Notes under the pieces: model-generated
Database searches by the model: none
What the model was told of the DNA's origin: nothing
The model's input: the letters and a program-made list of their open reading frames with translations, nothing else
NCBI GenBank assembly: GCA_027485365.1
Contig: JAIXRD010000247.1
Location: forward strand, 1-25,935
DNA length: 25,935 bases
From: Cryomorphaceae bacterium
GTDB taxonomy: Bacteria; Bacteroidota; Bacteroidia; Flavobacteriales_D; Crocinitomicaceae
Direction of reading: 5' to 3'
Position numbers and translations under genes: made by a program
Part shown: piece after piece, positions 7,778 to 16,202 of the stretch
Position numbering within the stretch: the stretch's first letter is position 1
Layout: every line of letters begins with the position of its first letter

Positions 7778-8950
7778 GTGATTCCAACTATTACCTTAAA
7801 GAAAGGGAAAGAAGCATCCCTATACAGAAAACATCCTTGGGTTTTTTCCGGAGCAATTGCCACTGACTGCGCTTCGCTCGAAGATGGTCAGTTAGTTACA
7901 GTTAACAGTTGGAACGGTAAATTCCTAGCGCTTGGGCACTTTCAACATGGTTCCATAGCAGTTCGAGTCATTTCATTTAGTGAGGTGGATCTCAATCAAG
8001 AATTTTGGAATACACGCATTGCAGACATGGTTGAGTTGCGTAAGAAATTAGGGCTATTATCTGAAACCAACTCCATTTTTCGAATCTGTCATGGTGAAGG
8101 AGATGAACTTCCCGGATTGGTAATCGATTATTATACCGGTGTTGCGGTAATCCAGTGCCATTCTATCGGAATGATTCAGCACCTTGATGAAATCACCGAG
8201 GCATTAAGGTTAAGCCTTGAGGAAGACTTGCTTGCCGTTTACCATAAATCAGCGGAAACCTTACCTAAACGACACGCCATAACGGACGGGTATTTATACG
8301 GCGAGGTTCCAACACCGCATTACGCCAAAGAAGATGGAATAACCTATGCTATAGATTGGATTAACGGTCAAAAAACTGGTTTTTTTATTGATCAACGGGA
8401 TAACCGAACCATGGTAGGAAAATTGTCTCAAGGAAAAAAAGTACTCAATGCATTCTGTTATTCCGGTGGATTTAGTTTACAAGCGTTAAAAAACAATGCG
8501 AGCGTTGTGTATTCATTGGATAGCTCACAAAAAGCCATTGCTTTAGTAGAACAAAATGTTCAATTAAATGGCATGGAAGAACGTCACATATCCATAGCTG
8601 CAGATGCCATGGAATTCATGAAGGAACTCCCGGAAGAATTCGATATTATAATTCTTGACCCACCGGCTTTTGCAAAACACCTTGACAAAAAGCACAAAGC
8701 TGTTCAAGGATATAAGCGCTTAAATGCGCATGCTTTAAGACAAATCAAACCTGGAGGGATATTGATTACCTTTTCTTGTTCACAAGTAATCGACAAATCG
8801 CTTTTTAATCATACCATTATTTCTGCAGCGATAGAATCGAACAGAAAAGTTAAAATACTTTATCAATTGCATCAACCTGCAGACCATCCAATTGGTGCCT
8901 TTCATCCAGAAGGTGAATATTTAAAAGGTTTAGTTGTTTATGTCGAGTAA
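7778..8950 (+). CDS. rlmI: Class I SAM-dependent rRNA methyltransferase, RlmI/RlmCD-like
   Basis: Predicted 23S rRNA cytosine-C5 methyltransferase (RlmI modifies C1962 in E. coli). The 390-residue protein has an N-terminal PUA-type domain (KHPWVFSGAI, LGHF, AVRVIS), a linker strand region (GEGDELPGLVIDYY) and a Rossmann methyltransferase domain. Visible motifs are GFFIDQRDNR, the SAM loop NAFCYSGGFSLQA, the LDPPAF motif with Asp294, and Cys334 in FSCSQ. The start is GTG at 7778: no ATG lies near, and this start gives the usual family N-terminus, with the PUA strand following directly. The following MATE gene overlaps its end by 11 bases. Exact target base is inferred from the family. Confidence 0.9.
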   Translation: MIPTITLKKGKEASLYRKHPWVFSGAIATDCASLEDGQLVTVNSWNGKFLALGHFQHGSIAVRVISFSEVDLNQEFWNTRIADMVELRKKLGLLSETNSIFRICHGEGDELPGLVIDYYTGVAVIQCHSIGMIQHLDEITEALRLSLEEDLLAVYHKSAETLPKRHAITDGYLYGEVPTPHYAKEDGITYAIDWINGQKTGFFIDQRDNRTMVGKLSQGKKVLNAFCYSGGFSLQALKNNASVVYSLDSSQKAIALVEQNVQLNGMEERHISIAADAMEFMKELPEEFDIIILDPPAFAKHLDKKHKAVQGYKRLNAHALRQIKPGGILITFSCSQVIDKSLFNHTIISAAIESNRKVKILYQLHQPADHPIGAFHPEGEYLKGLVVYVE

Positions 8951-10280
8951 TCTCTTACCCTTAACCTATAAGTCCATCCTCGGTGTAGCTTTGCCGATGA
9001 TGGTTTCTGGATTCATCCAATCCATCGTGCTCATTACAGATTCTGCATTCATCAGCAGGTATAGCATTGAAGGGTTTGATGCGGTAGGCAATGCAGGATT
9101 GGCATACATTACATTTTACATGATGCTTCTTGGAATGTCTGATGGCGCTCAAATCCTCATGGCGAGGAGAATTGGTGAGTCAAGAGCAGACCAACTGGGC
9201 AGAATTCTCAACGCAACATGGATTATACTGGGGATACTTGCAGTGATTTTCTTTATCGTGCTTACCTTCTTTATTCCCTCATGGATTAGCTCGTATTCAC
9301 GGAATCAGGAGGTAGCTAGGCTGCAAGGTGAATTCATTCAACATCGGTCATTTGCCTTATTCTTTTGCATGACAACCTTAGGATTTCAGGCATTTTATCT
9401 GGCACGTGGAAAATCTTGGGTGGTATTAATTTCCGCCATAATAACTGCCAGCACGAACATACTGTTTGATTATCTGCTCATCTTTGGTATTGGGATATTT
9501 CCAGAAATGGGAGTGGCCGGTGCGGCGACCGCCTCGTCGATCGCAGATGGATTGGGAATGTTGTTTTTGGTGATATTTACCATAGGCTCAAAAGAAAACA
9601 AATCATACAACTTATTTGGAAGCATAAAAGGAGTTTGGTTTGAGCTCAAGGAATTAATGAGTATTGGAACTCCCCTATTGCTTCAGGGCTTCTCTGCCCT
9701 ATTCACGTGGACCTTGTTTTTCACGTGGATTGAACAAATGGGAAAATATCAGCTTACCGTATCACAAAACATCCGCTCTATTTACTTTTTGGCCTTTGTT
9801 CCAATCTGGGGATTTGCTGGAACGACCAAAACGTATATTTCTCAATACATAGGAGCAGCAAAGCAACAAGAGCTACCACGAATACAACGACGCATACAGC
9901 TGCTTACACTCCTATTTATGTTGTTAACCTTTCATGGTGCAATTTTCTATCCGGAAACCTTGGTATCGATAATTAACCCGCACGAGCAATACCTCAAAGA
10001 CAGCAGTGCTATTCTTCGACTGGTTGCTGGTTCTATCTTGTTATATGCGCTAGTATCCGTTTATTTCCAAACCATTCATGGAAGTGGAAATACCGTAGCA
10101 TCAATGACCATCGAAATAATCTCTGTTGGGGTTTACACGCTGAGTGTTTATCTATTTATTAAAGTTTGGACCTTCGATATTTATCATGTTTGGACCGTTG
10201 AATATATCTATTTTGGCACCATGGGACTATTATCCTATTTGTATTTAAACTTATTTTCTTGGAACAATAAACGCATTTAA
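8940..10280 (+). CDS. MATE-family efflux transporter
   Basis: Inner-membrane multidrug and toxic-compound exporter driven by a Na+ or H+ gradient. The protein of about 446 residues shows the twelve-helix MATE pattern in two related halves. Family marks include LGVALPMMVSGFIQS in helix 1, GNAGLAYI, MSDGAQILMARRIGE, a helix 5-6 pair with NILFDYLLIFG, GVAGAATASSIADG, and the second half with GTPLLLQGFSA. I prefer the ATG at 8940 to a TTG two codons earlier. It overlaps rlmI by 11 bases and abuts fmt with no spacer, so translational coupling is likely. Substrate cannot be told. Confidence 0.92.
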   Translation: MSSNLLPLTYKSILGVALPMMVSGFIQSIVLITDSAFISRYSIEGFDAVGNAGLAYITFYMMLLGMSDGAQILMARRIGESRADQLGRILNATWIILGILAVIFFIVLTFFIPSWISSYSRNQEVARLQGEFIQHRSFALFFCMTTLGFQAFYLARGKSWVVLISAIITASTNILFDYLLIFGIGIFPEMGVAGAATASSIADGLGMLFLVIFTIGSKENKSYNLFGSIKGVWFELKELMSIGTPLLLQGFSALFTWTLFFTWIEQMGKYQLTVSQNIRSIYFLAFVPIWGFAGTTKTYISQYIGAAKQQELPRIQRRIQLLTLLFMLLTFHGAIFYPETLVSIINPHEQYLKDSSAILRLVAGSILLYALVSVYFQTIHGSGNTVASMTIEIISVGVYTLSVYLFIKVWTFDIYHVWTVEYIYFGTMGLLSYLYLNLFSWNNKRI

Positions 10281-11225
10281 ATGGGATTGAAGATTGTTTT
10301 TATGGGAACCCCCTTGTTTGCTAGTCATATGCTTGAGGGCTTAATTTCAACAACTCACAAGGTGGTGGCTGTAGTAACGGTGGCAGACAAACCTGCAGGA
10401 AGGGGACAGCAACTCAGGGAAAGTGCTGTTAAAGAAACGGCTAAAAAAGCTGGCATTCCAATCCTTCAACCGAGTTCGTTAAAGGATGAAGTATTTCTAG
10501 CGGACCTAAAAGCATTTGAGGCCGACGTATTTGTGGTTGTTGCATTCAGAATGTTACCTGAAGTCGTTTGGAAAATGCCGGCAAAGGGAACCATTAATCT
10601 TCACGCATCGTTACTACCGAATTATCGGGGAGCAGCACCTATTAATTGGGCCATTATAAACGGTGAAGCACAAACAGGCCTGACCACATTTTTTATCAAT
10701 GAAGCCATTGACTGTGGCGCAATACTTAAGCAGCATCGAATAGATATCTTATCGGGCACTACCGCAGGTGAACTGCACGACCAAATGCTTGATCCCGGGG
10801 CAGATTTGATCCTTGAAACCCTCCATGCGATAGAAAACAACCTTGCCGAATCAATCCCGCAATCAGCCACTGATTCCATAAAAGAAGCGCCCAAACTCAC
10901 CAAGCTAAATACTCGGGTTAATTTCAATGCCACAGGGTTAGAAATCACTAACCTAGTCAACGGGTTAAATCCATATCCAAGTGCCTATTGTTTGTTGCGC
11001 CACATTCCTACCCAACGCATAGTGAATTTTAAACTATTTAAGGGTGTATTTGTAGCCGATGAGCATCCAACGGAAGGACTGTCTTCTTCAAAAGACGGGA
11101 TACTTATCCCCTGTAAAGATGGATACTTCTGTGTCCAAATGTTACAAGCAGAGGGTAAACGAAGCATGAATCATAAGGAATTCTTAGCAGGTAATGACAT
11201 TACTCAGTTTGAAGTGTGCGAATGA
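10281..11225 (+). CDS. fmt: Methionyl-tRNA formyltransferase
   Basis: Formylates Met-tRNAfMet with 10-formyl-tetrahydrofolate for translation initiation. The 314-residue length is standard. The catalytic triad of formyltransferases is in place: Asn106 and His108 in NLHASLLP, and Asp144 in AIDCGAIL. The SLLPNYRGAAPINWAI motif is intact, as is the N-terminal FMGTPLFA. The C-terminal tRNA-binding domain begins near residue 205 (KLNTRVNF, followed by VNGLNPYPSAY). It begins on the base after the MATE stop codon. The usual partner def (peptide deformylase) is not adjacent here. Confidence 0.97.
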   Translation: MGLKIVFMGTPLFASHMLEGLISTTHKVVAVVTVADKPAGRGQQLRESAVKETAKKAGIPILQPSSLKDEVFLADLKAFEADVFVVVAFRMLPEVVWKMPAKGTINLHASLLPNYRGAAPINWAIINGEAQTGLTTFFINEAIDCGAILKQHRIDILSGTTAGELHDQMLDPGADLILETLHAIENNLAESIPQSATDSIKEAPKLTKLNTRVNFNATGLEITNLVNGLNPYPSAYCLLRHIPTQRIVNFKLFKGVFVADEHPTEGLSSSKDGILIPCKDGYFCVQMLQAEGKRSMNHKEFLAGNDITQFEVCE

Positions 11226-11264
11226 TCTTTTTTAGTCTTCGCGTGTTTTAAATTGAATTAATGC

Positions 11265-11272
11265 TATTTTTA
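11265..11272 (+). promoter_or_regulatory. Possible -7 box TATTTTTA
   Basis: Seven of eight bases fit TAnnTTTG, 7 bases before the ATG of the 117-aa gene. The match is imperfect and the region is AT-rich, so this is tentative. Confidence 0.3.
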
Positions 11273-11279
11273 ACCCTGA

Positions 11280-11633
11280 ATGTCAGATTTCAAATCAAAT
11301 AGAAAAGAACTTGATGAAGAGTTAGAAAAATTCATGCGTTTGCTTGAAGAACTTCTTCCTCATTATCATGAATTACTCAAAAAAGAACCGCTGTCATCGG
11401 ATGAATTGAAGCGATTGGGAGAAATTGAACATTACTTAATTGGGGTTAATGCAAAAATCCTTGAAATCAAAAAACGCTTAGAGCAAGATTTATTTGGGCA
11501 GTCATTAGATGTATATTACAAAACTAAAAAGGACGCTATTGCAGGTAATCCGCATGCGAAACTAAAATTGGAACGCATGAGGGATTCATTTGCCGAAGCG
11601 CTTCAAGGCGGTGAAATCTTCAATTTCAATTGA
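11280..11633 (+). CDS. Unknown 117-residue helical protein
   Basis: Not recognised. It is a soluble, charged protein made mostly of helices. An N-terminal coiled-coil-like stretch rich in Glu/Leu (residues about 8-40) leads to SSDELKRLGEIEHYLIGVNAKILEIKKRL, given here only as the pattern of a second amphipathic helix. DVYYKTKKDAIAGNPHAKLKLERM follows, written as the DVYY and GNPHAKLKLERM blocks. It ends with EALQGGEIFNFN. No catalytic motif, Cys pair or membrane segment is visible. It stands alone between fmt (54 bases away) and gpsA, which has its own promoter, so it may be monocistronic. The good codon structure and a start near a promoter-like box support a real gene. Confidence 0.75.
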   Translation: MSDFKSNRKELDEELEKFMRLLEELLPHYHELLKKEPLSSDELKRLGEIEHYLIGVNAKILEIKKRLEQDLFGQSLDVYYKTKKDAIAGNPHAKLKLERMRDSFAEALQGGEIFNFN

Positions 11634-11668
11634 TTAGTTTCCCAATTATTTGATTTATTGAGAATGAT

Positions 11669-11676
11669 TAACTTTG
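11669..11676 (+). promoter_or_regulatory. gpsA promoter, -7 box TAACTTTG
   Basis: Exact TAnnTTTG match, with TTTG at 11649-11652 as a possible upstream element (16-base spacer). It ends 3 bases before the ATG at 11680 and 24 bases before the ATG at 11701, so it bears directly on which start is used. Confidence 0.65.
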
Positions 11677-11679
11677 CAT

Positions 11680-12687
11680 ATGGTGAATAAGGCACAACCG
11701 ATGCGTATTGGTGTTATTGGCAGCGGAAGTTGGGCAACAGCTCTAGTTAAACTCTTTTCAAATAATCAAGCGCAAGTTAATTGGTGGGTTGGATCGGAGG
11801 AATCTATCGCACACATCCAAGCATACAAGCACAATCCCAGGTATCTGCAATCTGCAGAATTAGAAGTAACTAAATTAAGCTTAAGTGCTTCGTTACATGA
11901 GGTGATATCTTCAAGTGATTATTTAATCATCGCTGTTCCGGCTGCTTTTATTCATGGGGTTTTCAAAGAAATTGACCCTGCTCTTTTTCAAGGTAAAATA
12001 GTGATTTCAGCTGTCAAGGGCATCATACCGGAATTCAATGCAATTCCTGCGCGATACTTTCATAAAACGTTTGGTATACCCTATTCATGCATTGGTATTA
12101 TTTGTGGACCTTGTCACGCCGAAGAAGTTGCCCTGGAACGACTATCTTATTTAACCGTTGGTTGTGATGATATTGAGGTTGCCGAAAACGTGGCGAATGC
12201 CTTGCGATGCAGGTATATTAAAGTGACCGTTAGTGAAGATTTGTTTGGGGCTGAAATTTCAGCAATTTTAAAAAATGTATATGCCATAGCCTCTGGCATT
12301 TGTGCTGGTATTGGCTACGGAGACAATTTCCAAGCAGTACTCGTTTCAAATGCCATTCAAGAAATTGAACGCTTTATTGATGTTGTAAATCCCGTGCATC
12401 GCGATGTGAAAAATAGCGCATATTTAGGCGATCTATTAGTGACGGCATATTCGAAGTTTTCAAGAAATAGGACCTTTGGTCTTATGATTGGCAAAGGATA
12501 TTCCGTGAAGGCAGCTACCCTGGAAATCGGTATGATTGCTGAAGGATATTACGCCACGAAAAGCCTCATGGAAATGAACGAAAAGTTCAATGTACATTTA
12601 CCAATTTTATCCGCAGTTTATCAAATCATTTATGCGAATCGATCGGCTAAAAAAACGATGCAGGAATTGGCAGAAAATCTTAGTTAG
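11680..12687 (+). CDS. gpsA: NAD(P)H-dependent glycerol-3-phosphate dehydrogenase
   Basis: Reduces dihydroxyacetone phosphate to sn-glycerol-3-phosphate for phospholipid synthesis. The Rossmann motif GVIGSGSWATAL is near the N-terminus, with the Bacteroidota-type Ser in place of the usual Gly. Active-site residues numbered from the ATG at 11680 are Lys113 (AVKGI), Lys198 (ILKNVYA) and Asp251 (LGDLL), followed by the substrate-phosphate loop SRNRTFG. Length of 335 residues is typical. The start is uncertain. ATG 11680 would need a leaderless message because the -7 box ends 3 bases earlier. ATG 11701 gives a leader of about 20 bases and starts directly at the Rossmann strand. A TTG at 11674 lies inside the promoter box and is unlikely. 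Aspartate kinase follows 2 bases after the stop. Confidence 0.93.
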   Translation: MVNKAQPMRIGVIGSGSWATALVKLFSNNQAQVNWWVGSEESIAHIQAYKHNPRYLQSAELEVTKLSLSASLHEVISSSDYLIIAVPAAFIHGVFKEIDPALFQGKIVISAVKGIIPEFNAIPARYFHKTFGIPYSCIGIICGPCHAEEVALERLSYLTVGCDDIEVAENVANALRCRYIKVTVSEDLFGAEISAILKNVYAIASGICAGIGYGDNFQAVLVSNAIQEIERFIDVVNPVHRDVKNSAYLGDLLVTAYSKFSRNRTFGLMIGKGYSVKAATLEIGMIAEGYYATKSLMEMNEKFNVHLPILSAVYQIIYANRSAKKTMQELAENLS

Positions 12688-12689
12688 GT

Positions 12690-13955
12690 ATGAAGGTATT
12701 TAAATTTGGAGGTGCCTCCGTTAAGGATGCGGAAGCCATTAGAAATGTTGGCTCTATTCTCTTACGTTTTGAGCATGAACCGGTCCTTGTAGTGGTATCT
12801 GCCATGGGTAAAACCACCAACAAACTTGAAGCATGTTTAAGCTATTTACTCGCTCAGGATCAGATAAATTATTACCATACTGTTGATGAATTACGCGATT
12901 TTCATGTGGATATAGCCGGTGAATTATTTCATGATAAGCACAGTAAAGTATTTAGTTTTATTGACGATTTATTCGAGCAGCTTAAAAATAAGTTCGAAAA
13001 ACCCCTTGCGGAACAGCGATCATTTGAATATGACCAAGTAGTTTCCTTAGGCGAAATACTTTCATCCTTCATAATTAACGAGTATGTACTTGAACTTGGA
13101 TTAAAATCCGAATGGTTAGATGCCCGAAGGTTAATTCGCACCGACAATCACTACCAGGAAGCCAATGTAAACTGGGAGAAAAGTGAAGCGCTCATTACCA
13201 CACGCTTGGCATCGCAAATTCACAACACCAAAACCTACATCACGCAAGGATTTATTGGTCATACCGCCGAAGGATTTACTACCACACTCGGAAGGGAAGG
13301 CTCTGATTATTCAGCTGCGATATTCGCATTTTGCACCAATGCCTCGGAAGTAACCATTTGGAAGGATGTACCCGGGATGTTAAATGCGGATCCTAAATAT
13401 TTCGAAAACACCCAATTGTTATCACAAATCTCCTACCGGGAAGCTATAGAATTGGCATATTTTGGCGCAAGCGTAATTCATCCAAAAACGATTAAACCGC
13501 TACAGAATAAAGGAATTCCTCTTTTTGTAAAAAGTTTTATTGCCCCTGAAGAACCTGGAACGACGATTCAATCGGAAGGAGGAAGAGACCACTTGATACC
13601 GTCATTTATCGTAAAGAAAAATCAAGTGTTGATTACCATTAGTTCGGCTGATTTTTCCTTCATTAATGAAGATGCATTGGCAAAAATCTTTGAGATCTTT
13701 TACAGCAATCGAATCAAGATAAACCTTATGCAAAATTCAGCCTTGAATTTTTCAGTCTTGGTTGATGGGGATAAAGTACATATGGAATCTTTGATCACGA
13801 ACCTTAGTCCTACCTTTAAATGTAAATACAACGAAGGGGTTGAGTTGGTAACGATTCGACATTATAATCAATCCACGATTAATCAAATGATATCTGGTCG
13901 CGACGTATTACTAGAGCAACGTTCTCGTCAAACAGCCCGCTTCGTGATTCGGTAG
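12690..13955 (+). CDS. Aspartate kinase, monofunctional
   Basis: Phosphorylates aspartate, the first step to lysine, threonine, methionine and diaminopimelate. The 421-residue protein opens with the kinase signature KFGGASV at residues 5-11 (commonly KFGGTSV; Ala is frequent in this group). It continues with VVVSAMGKTTN, the active-site block SLGEILSS, TLGREGSDYSAA and the KDVPGML segment. The ACT-type regulatory region lies in the C-terminal 120 residues, starting near the QVLITISS strand, so feedback control by an amino acid is plausible. No homoserine dehydrogenase domain is fused. It begins 2 bases after gpsA, suggesting co-transcription without an obvious pathway link. Whether it is the lysC, thrA-like or metL-like isoform cannot be told. 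Confidence 0.93.
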   Translation: MKVFKFGGASVKDAEAIRNVGSILLRFEHEPVLVVVSAMGKTTNKLEACLSYLLAQDQINYYHTVDELRDFHVDIAGELFHDKHSKVFSFIDDLFEQLKNKFEKPLAEQRSFEYDQVVSLGEILSSFIINEYVLELGLKSEWLDARRLIRTDNHYQEANVNWEKSEALITTRLASQIHNTKTYITQGFIGHTAEGFTTTLGREGSDYSAAIFAFCTNASEVTIWKDVPGMLNADPKYFENTQLLSQISYREAIELAYFGASVIHPKTIKPLQNKGIPLFVKSFIAPEEPGTTIQSEGGRDHLIPSFIVKKNQVLITISSADFSFINEDALAKIFEIFYSNRIKINLMQNSALNFSVLVDGDKVHMESLITNLSPTFKCKYNEGVELVTIRHYNQSTINQMISGRDVLLEQRSRQTARFVIR

Positions 13956-13998
13956 GCAAATACCTTCTTTGTGGTATAAAAAATTGAAATAGTTGGGG

Positions 13999-14006
13999 TA
14001 ATTTTG
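13999..14006 (+). promoter_or_regulatory. feoA promoter, -7 box TAATTTTG
   Basis: Exact TAnnTTTG match 4 bases before the feoA ATG, implying a leaderless or nearly leaderless message. The box is framed by GGTA (13997-14000) and TACC (14007-14010), a short inverted repeat. Another pair, ATACC and GGTAT, is at 13960-13977. An iron-responsive operator is possible but unproven. Confidence 0.6.
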
Positions 14007-14010
14007 TACC

Positions 14011-14244
14011 ATGTTACTCAATGAACTCAAGGTTGGCGACCAAGCAAATATCATCCGCATAGCGGATGACGTATTTCGCACCAAATTGCTTGAGATGGGA
14101 ATTATGCCTGGAACCTTAGTAACCTTAGTGTTAAAAGCTCCATTCAATGGACCTATCGCTTTTTCCTATGAAAACACGATGCTATCCATTCGAAAAGAGG
14201 ATGCGAACAATATATTCGTCGAAAAAATGATGAACCACGCATGA
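14011..14244 (+). CDS. feoA: Ferrous iron transport protein A
   Basis: Small cytosolic SH3-like partner of FeoB in Fe(II) uptake. The 77-residue length and pattern fit: LNELKVGDQANIIRI strand region, LLEMGIMPGT (the family motif LxELGhxPGT), then VLKAPFNGPIAF and a final strand. It overlaps feoB by four bases (ATGA), a strong sign of translational coupling. In many Bacteroidota FeoA is fused to FeoB; here the genes are separate. A -7 promoter box ends 4 bases before the ATG, so this ATG may sit at the 5' end of the message. Confidence 0.94.
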   Translation: MLLNELKVGDQANIIRIADDVFRTKLLEMGIMPGTLVTLVLKAPFNGPIAFSYENTMLSIRKEDANNIFVEKMMNHA

Positions 14245-16184
14245 AAATTGCATTATTCGGCAACCCTAATACAGGTAAAAGCACCGTATTTAATCTACTT
14301 ACCGGATTAAGACAAAAAATCGGGAATTTTGCCGGTGTAACTGTAGAAAAGAAAAGTGGTCTTGTATCTGTAAAGGGTATAGCGCATGAACTTATCGATG
14401 TACCCGGAGTGTATAGTGTTTATCCATCGAATAAAGAGGAAAAAGTGGTCTACGAACTACTCATGTCCTCCCCTATCAACGAAAAACCCGACCTTGGAAT
14501 TGTAGTTGCTGATGCCTCAAATTTATCGCGAAGTTTATTTTTATTTAGTCAACTGATTGATTGTGGGTTACCCTTGGTACTGGTCATTAATATGAATGAT
14601 ATCGCCGAAAAGAAAGGTATCCATATCGACCTAAACTCCTTAAAACGCACCTTTAGCAATACCCCAATTGTCTTAATGAATGCGCGTGTTGGCTTAGGAA
14701 AGGACCGCTTATTAAACGCACTTAGTTCACAAATCGACGAACTTAAGACCGAGCAAACACAGGTAAGTAATACGCTGAAAGCGCTGAGTGATTTGTCAGG
14801 ACAAGAACAAGAAGCACGACAAAGGCATGAGCATATCGGTGAAATCATCCAGGAATCTGTACGTACAGCGGAAAAAAGTCAACGTTCACATACCTTAGAT
14901 CGTTGGCTAACCCACCCCATCTTTGGCTACCTAATCTTTGCGGCTATTCTTTTTGTGATTTTTCAATTTGTATTTTCATTTGCATCATATCCCATGGACG
15001 CTATTGAAACAGGGTTTGAGTGGCTAACCATAGGAATTAAAGGCCTGATGCCGGATGGCCCTTTGTCCGCATTGATTTGTGATGGAATTATTCCAGGAAT
15101 TAGTGGCGTACTGGTATTTATACCACAAATTGGGATCTTGTTTTTCTTTATTGCCTTATTGGAAGATTCAGGGTACCTGGCCCGCGCCGTGTTCCTTATG
15201 GATCGCTTGGTTCGTCCCTTTGGATTAAATGGAAGAAGTGTTGTGCCGTTGCTCTCAAGCATGGCCTGCGCCATACCGGGCGTAATGGCCACACGGGGAA
15301 TACCAAATTACAAAGAGCGAATAATCACCATATTTGTTGCCCCCTTAATGAGTTGCAGTGCCCGGATTCCTGTATTCACCTTACTCATCGGATTAGTTAT
15401 TCCAAAAATGAAATTGTTAGGTTTTATAAACTTGCAAGGATTGGTATTACTTGGTTTATATGTGTTAGGCATTGTCTCTGCCTTGTTCATTTCATGGATT
15501 ATGCACCTGATTCTGAAACAAGAAAAACGCTCCTATTATTTAATGGAAATCCCAGAATTCAAGCGTCCGTTATGGCGAAATATTTTTATTACTGTATTTG
15601 AAAAAATCAAGGTATTCACAACAGAAGCGGGTGGTATAATTCTAGCGATCTCAATCGTGCTTTGGGCTTTAGCCAGTTATGGCCCATCAGAACAACGAAG
15701 CGCAGCGATTCAATCCTTGAAAAAAACAAGCGAATATAAAACCAAAGATAAAGTTGAACGAGAAGGCTTAGTGAATGCGGTGCTTTTAGAGAACTCATAC
15801 ATCGGAATTGTAGGCAAAGGAATTGAACCGATCATAAAACCTATTGGATACGATTGGAAAATTGGTATCGCACTGATTACGTCATTTGCTGCTCGAGAAG
15901 TTTTTGTCGGTTCCTTATCAACCATATATGCAAATGGAGGAACAGGAAGCGAATTTCGTCTTTCAGAACGATTAAAAAAGCAAAAAAATCCGGATGGAAC
16001 CATGGTGTTTTCATTGCGAACCGGAATTTCACTTATGGTGTTTTATGTTTATGCGATGCAATGCCTATCGACCTTGGCCATAGTAAAACGCGAAACAAAC
16101 TCATGGAAATGGCCAGCGCTGCAACTCGTGTCGTTTGGATTTTTAGCATACCTTGGCGGATGGATTTGTTTCTCTTTACTTTAA
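14241..16184 (+). CDS. feoB: Ferrous iron transport protein B
   Basis: Inner-membrane Fe(II) transporter with a cytosolic G domain. The 647-residue protein has G1 GNPNTGKS at residues 7-14, G2 in GNFAGVT, G3 DVPG and G4 NMND, followed by a linker and helical insertion to about residue 215. The membrane part has the two paired gate motifs: ACAIPGVMATRG with Cys343 (in place of the GCNVP form of E. coli) and LMSCSARIPV. Roughly eight to ten membrane helices follow, ending at the hydrophobic C-terminus. No extra C-terminal Cys cluster is present; instead a separate short Cys-rich membrane protein is encoded 18 bases downstream. Confidence 0.96.
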   Translation: MKIALFGNPNTGKSTVFNLLTGLRQKIGNFAGVTVEKKSGLVSVKGIAHELIDVPGVYSVYPSNKEEKVVYELLMSSPINEKPDLGIVVADASNLSRSLFLFSQLIDCGLPLVLVINMNDIAEKKGIHIDLNSLKRTFSNTPIVLMNARVGLGKDRLLNALSSQIDELKTEQTQVSNTLKALSDLSGQEQEARQRHEHIGEIIQESVRTAEKSQRSHTLDRWLTHPIFGYLIFAAILFVIFQFVFSFASYPMDAIETGFEWLTIGIKGLMPDGPLSALICDGIIPGISGVLVFIPQIGILFFFIALLEDSGYLARAVFLMDRLVRPFGLNGRSVVPLLSSMACAIPGVMATRGIPNYKERIITIFVAPLMSCSARIPVFTLLIGLVIPKMKLLGFINLQGLVLLGLYVLGIVSALFISWIMHLILKQEKRSYYLMEIPEFKRPLWRNIFITVFEKIKVFTTEAGGIILAISIVLWALASYGPSEQRSAAIQSLKKTSEYKTKDKVEREGLVNAVLLENSYIGIVGKGIEPIIKPIGYDWKIGIALITSFAAREVFVGSLSTIYANGGTGSEFRLSERLKKQKNPDGTMVFSLRTGISLMVFYVYAMQCLSTLAIVKRETNSWKWPALQLVSFGFLAYLGGWICFSLL

Positions 16185-16202
16185 AAGTATTAATATTGAT
16201 AA

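Noticed and set aside
10622..10960. Long minus-strand frame inside fmt
   Set aside because: Antisense to a fully intact fmt with catalytic residues in place; the translation has no recognisable features.
11674..11679. Upstream TTG start for gpsA
   Set aside because: It is part of the -7 box TAACTTTG and so would not be in the message.
15710..16003. Minus-strand frame inside feoB
   Set aside because: Antisense to the intact transport domain of FeoB; no motif or start-site support.
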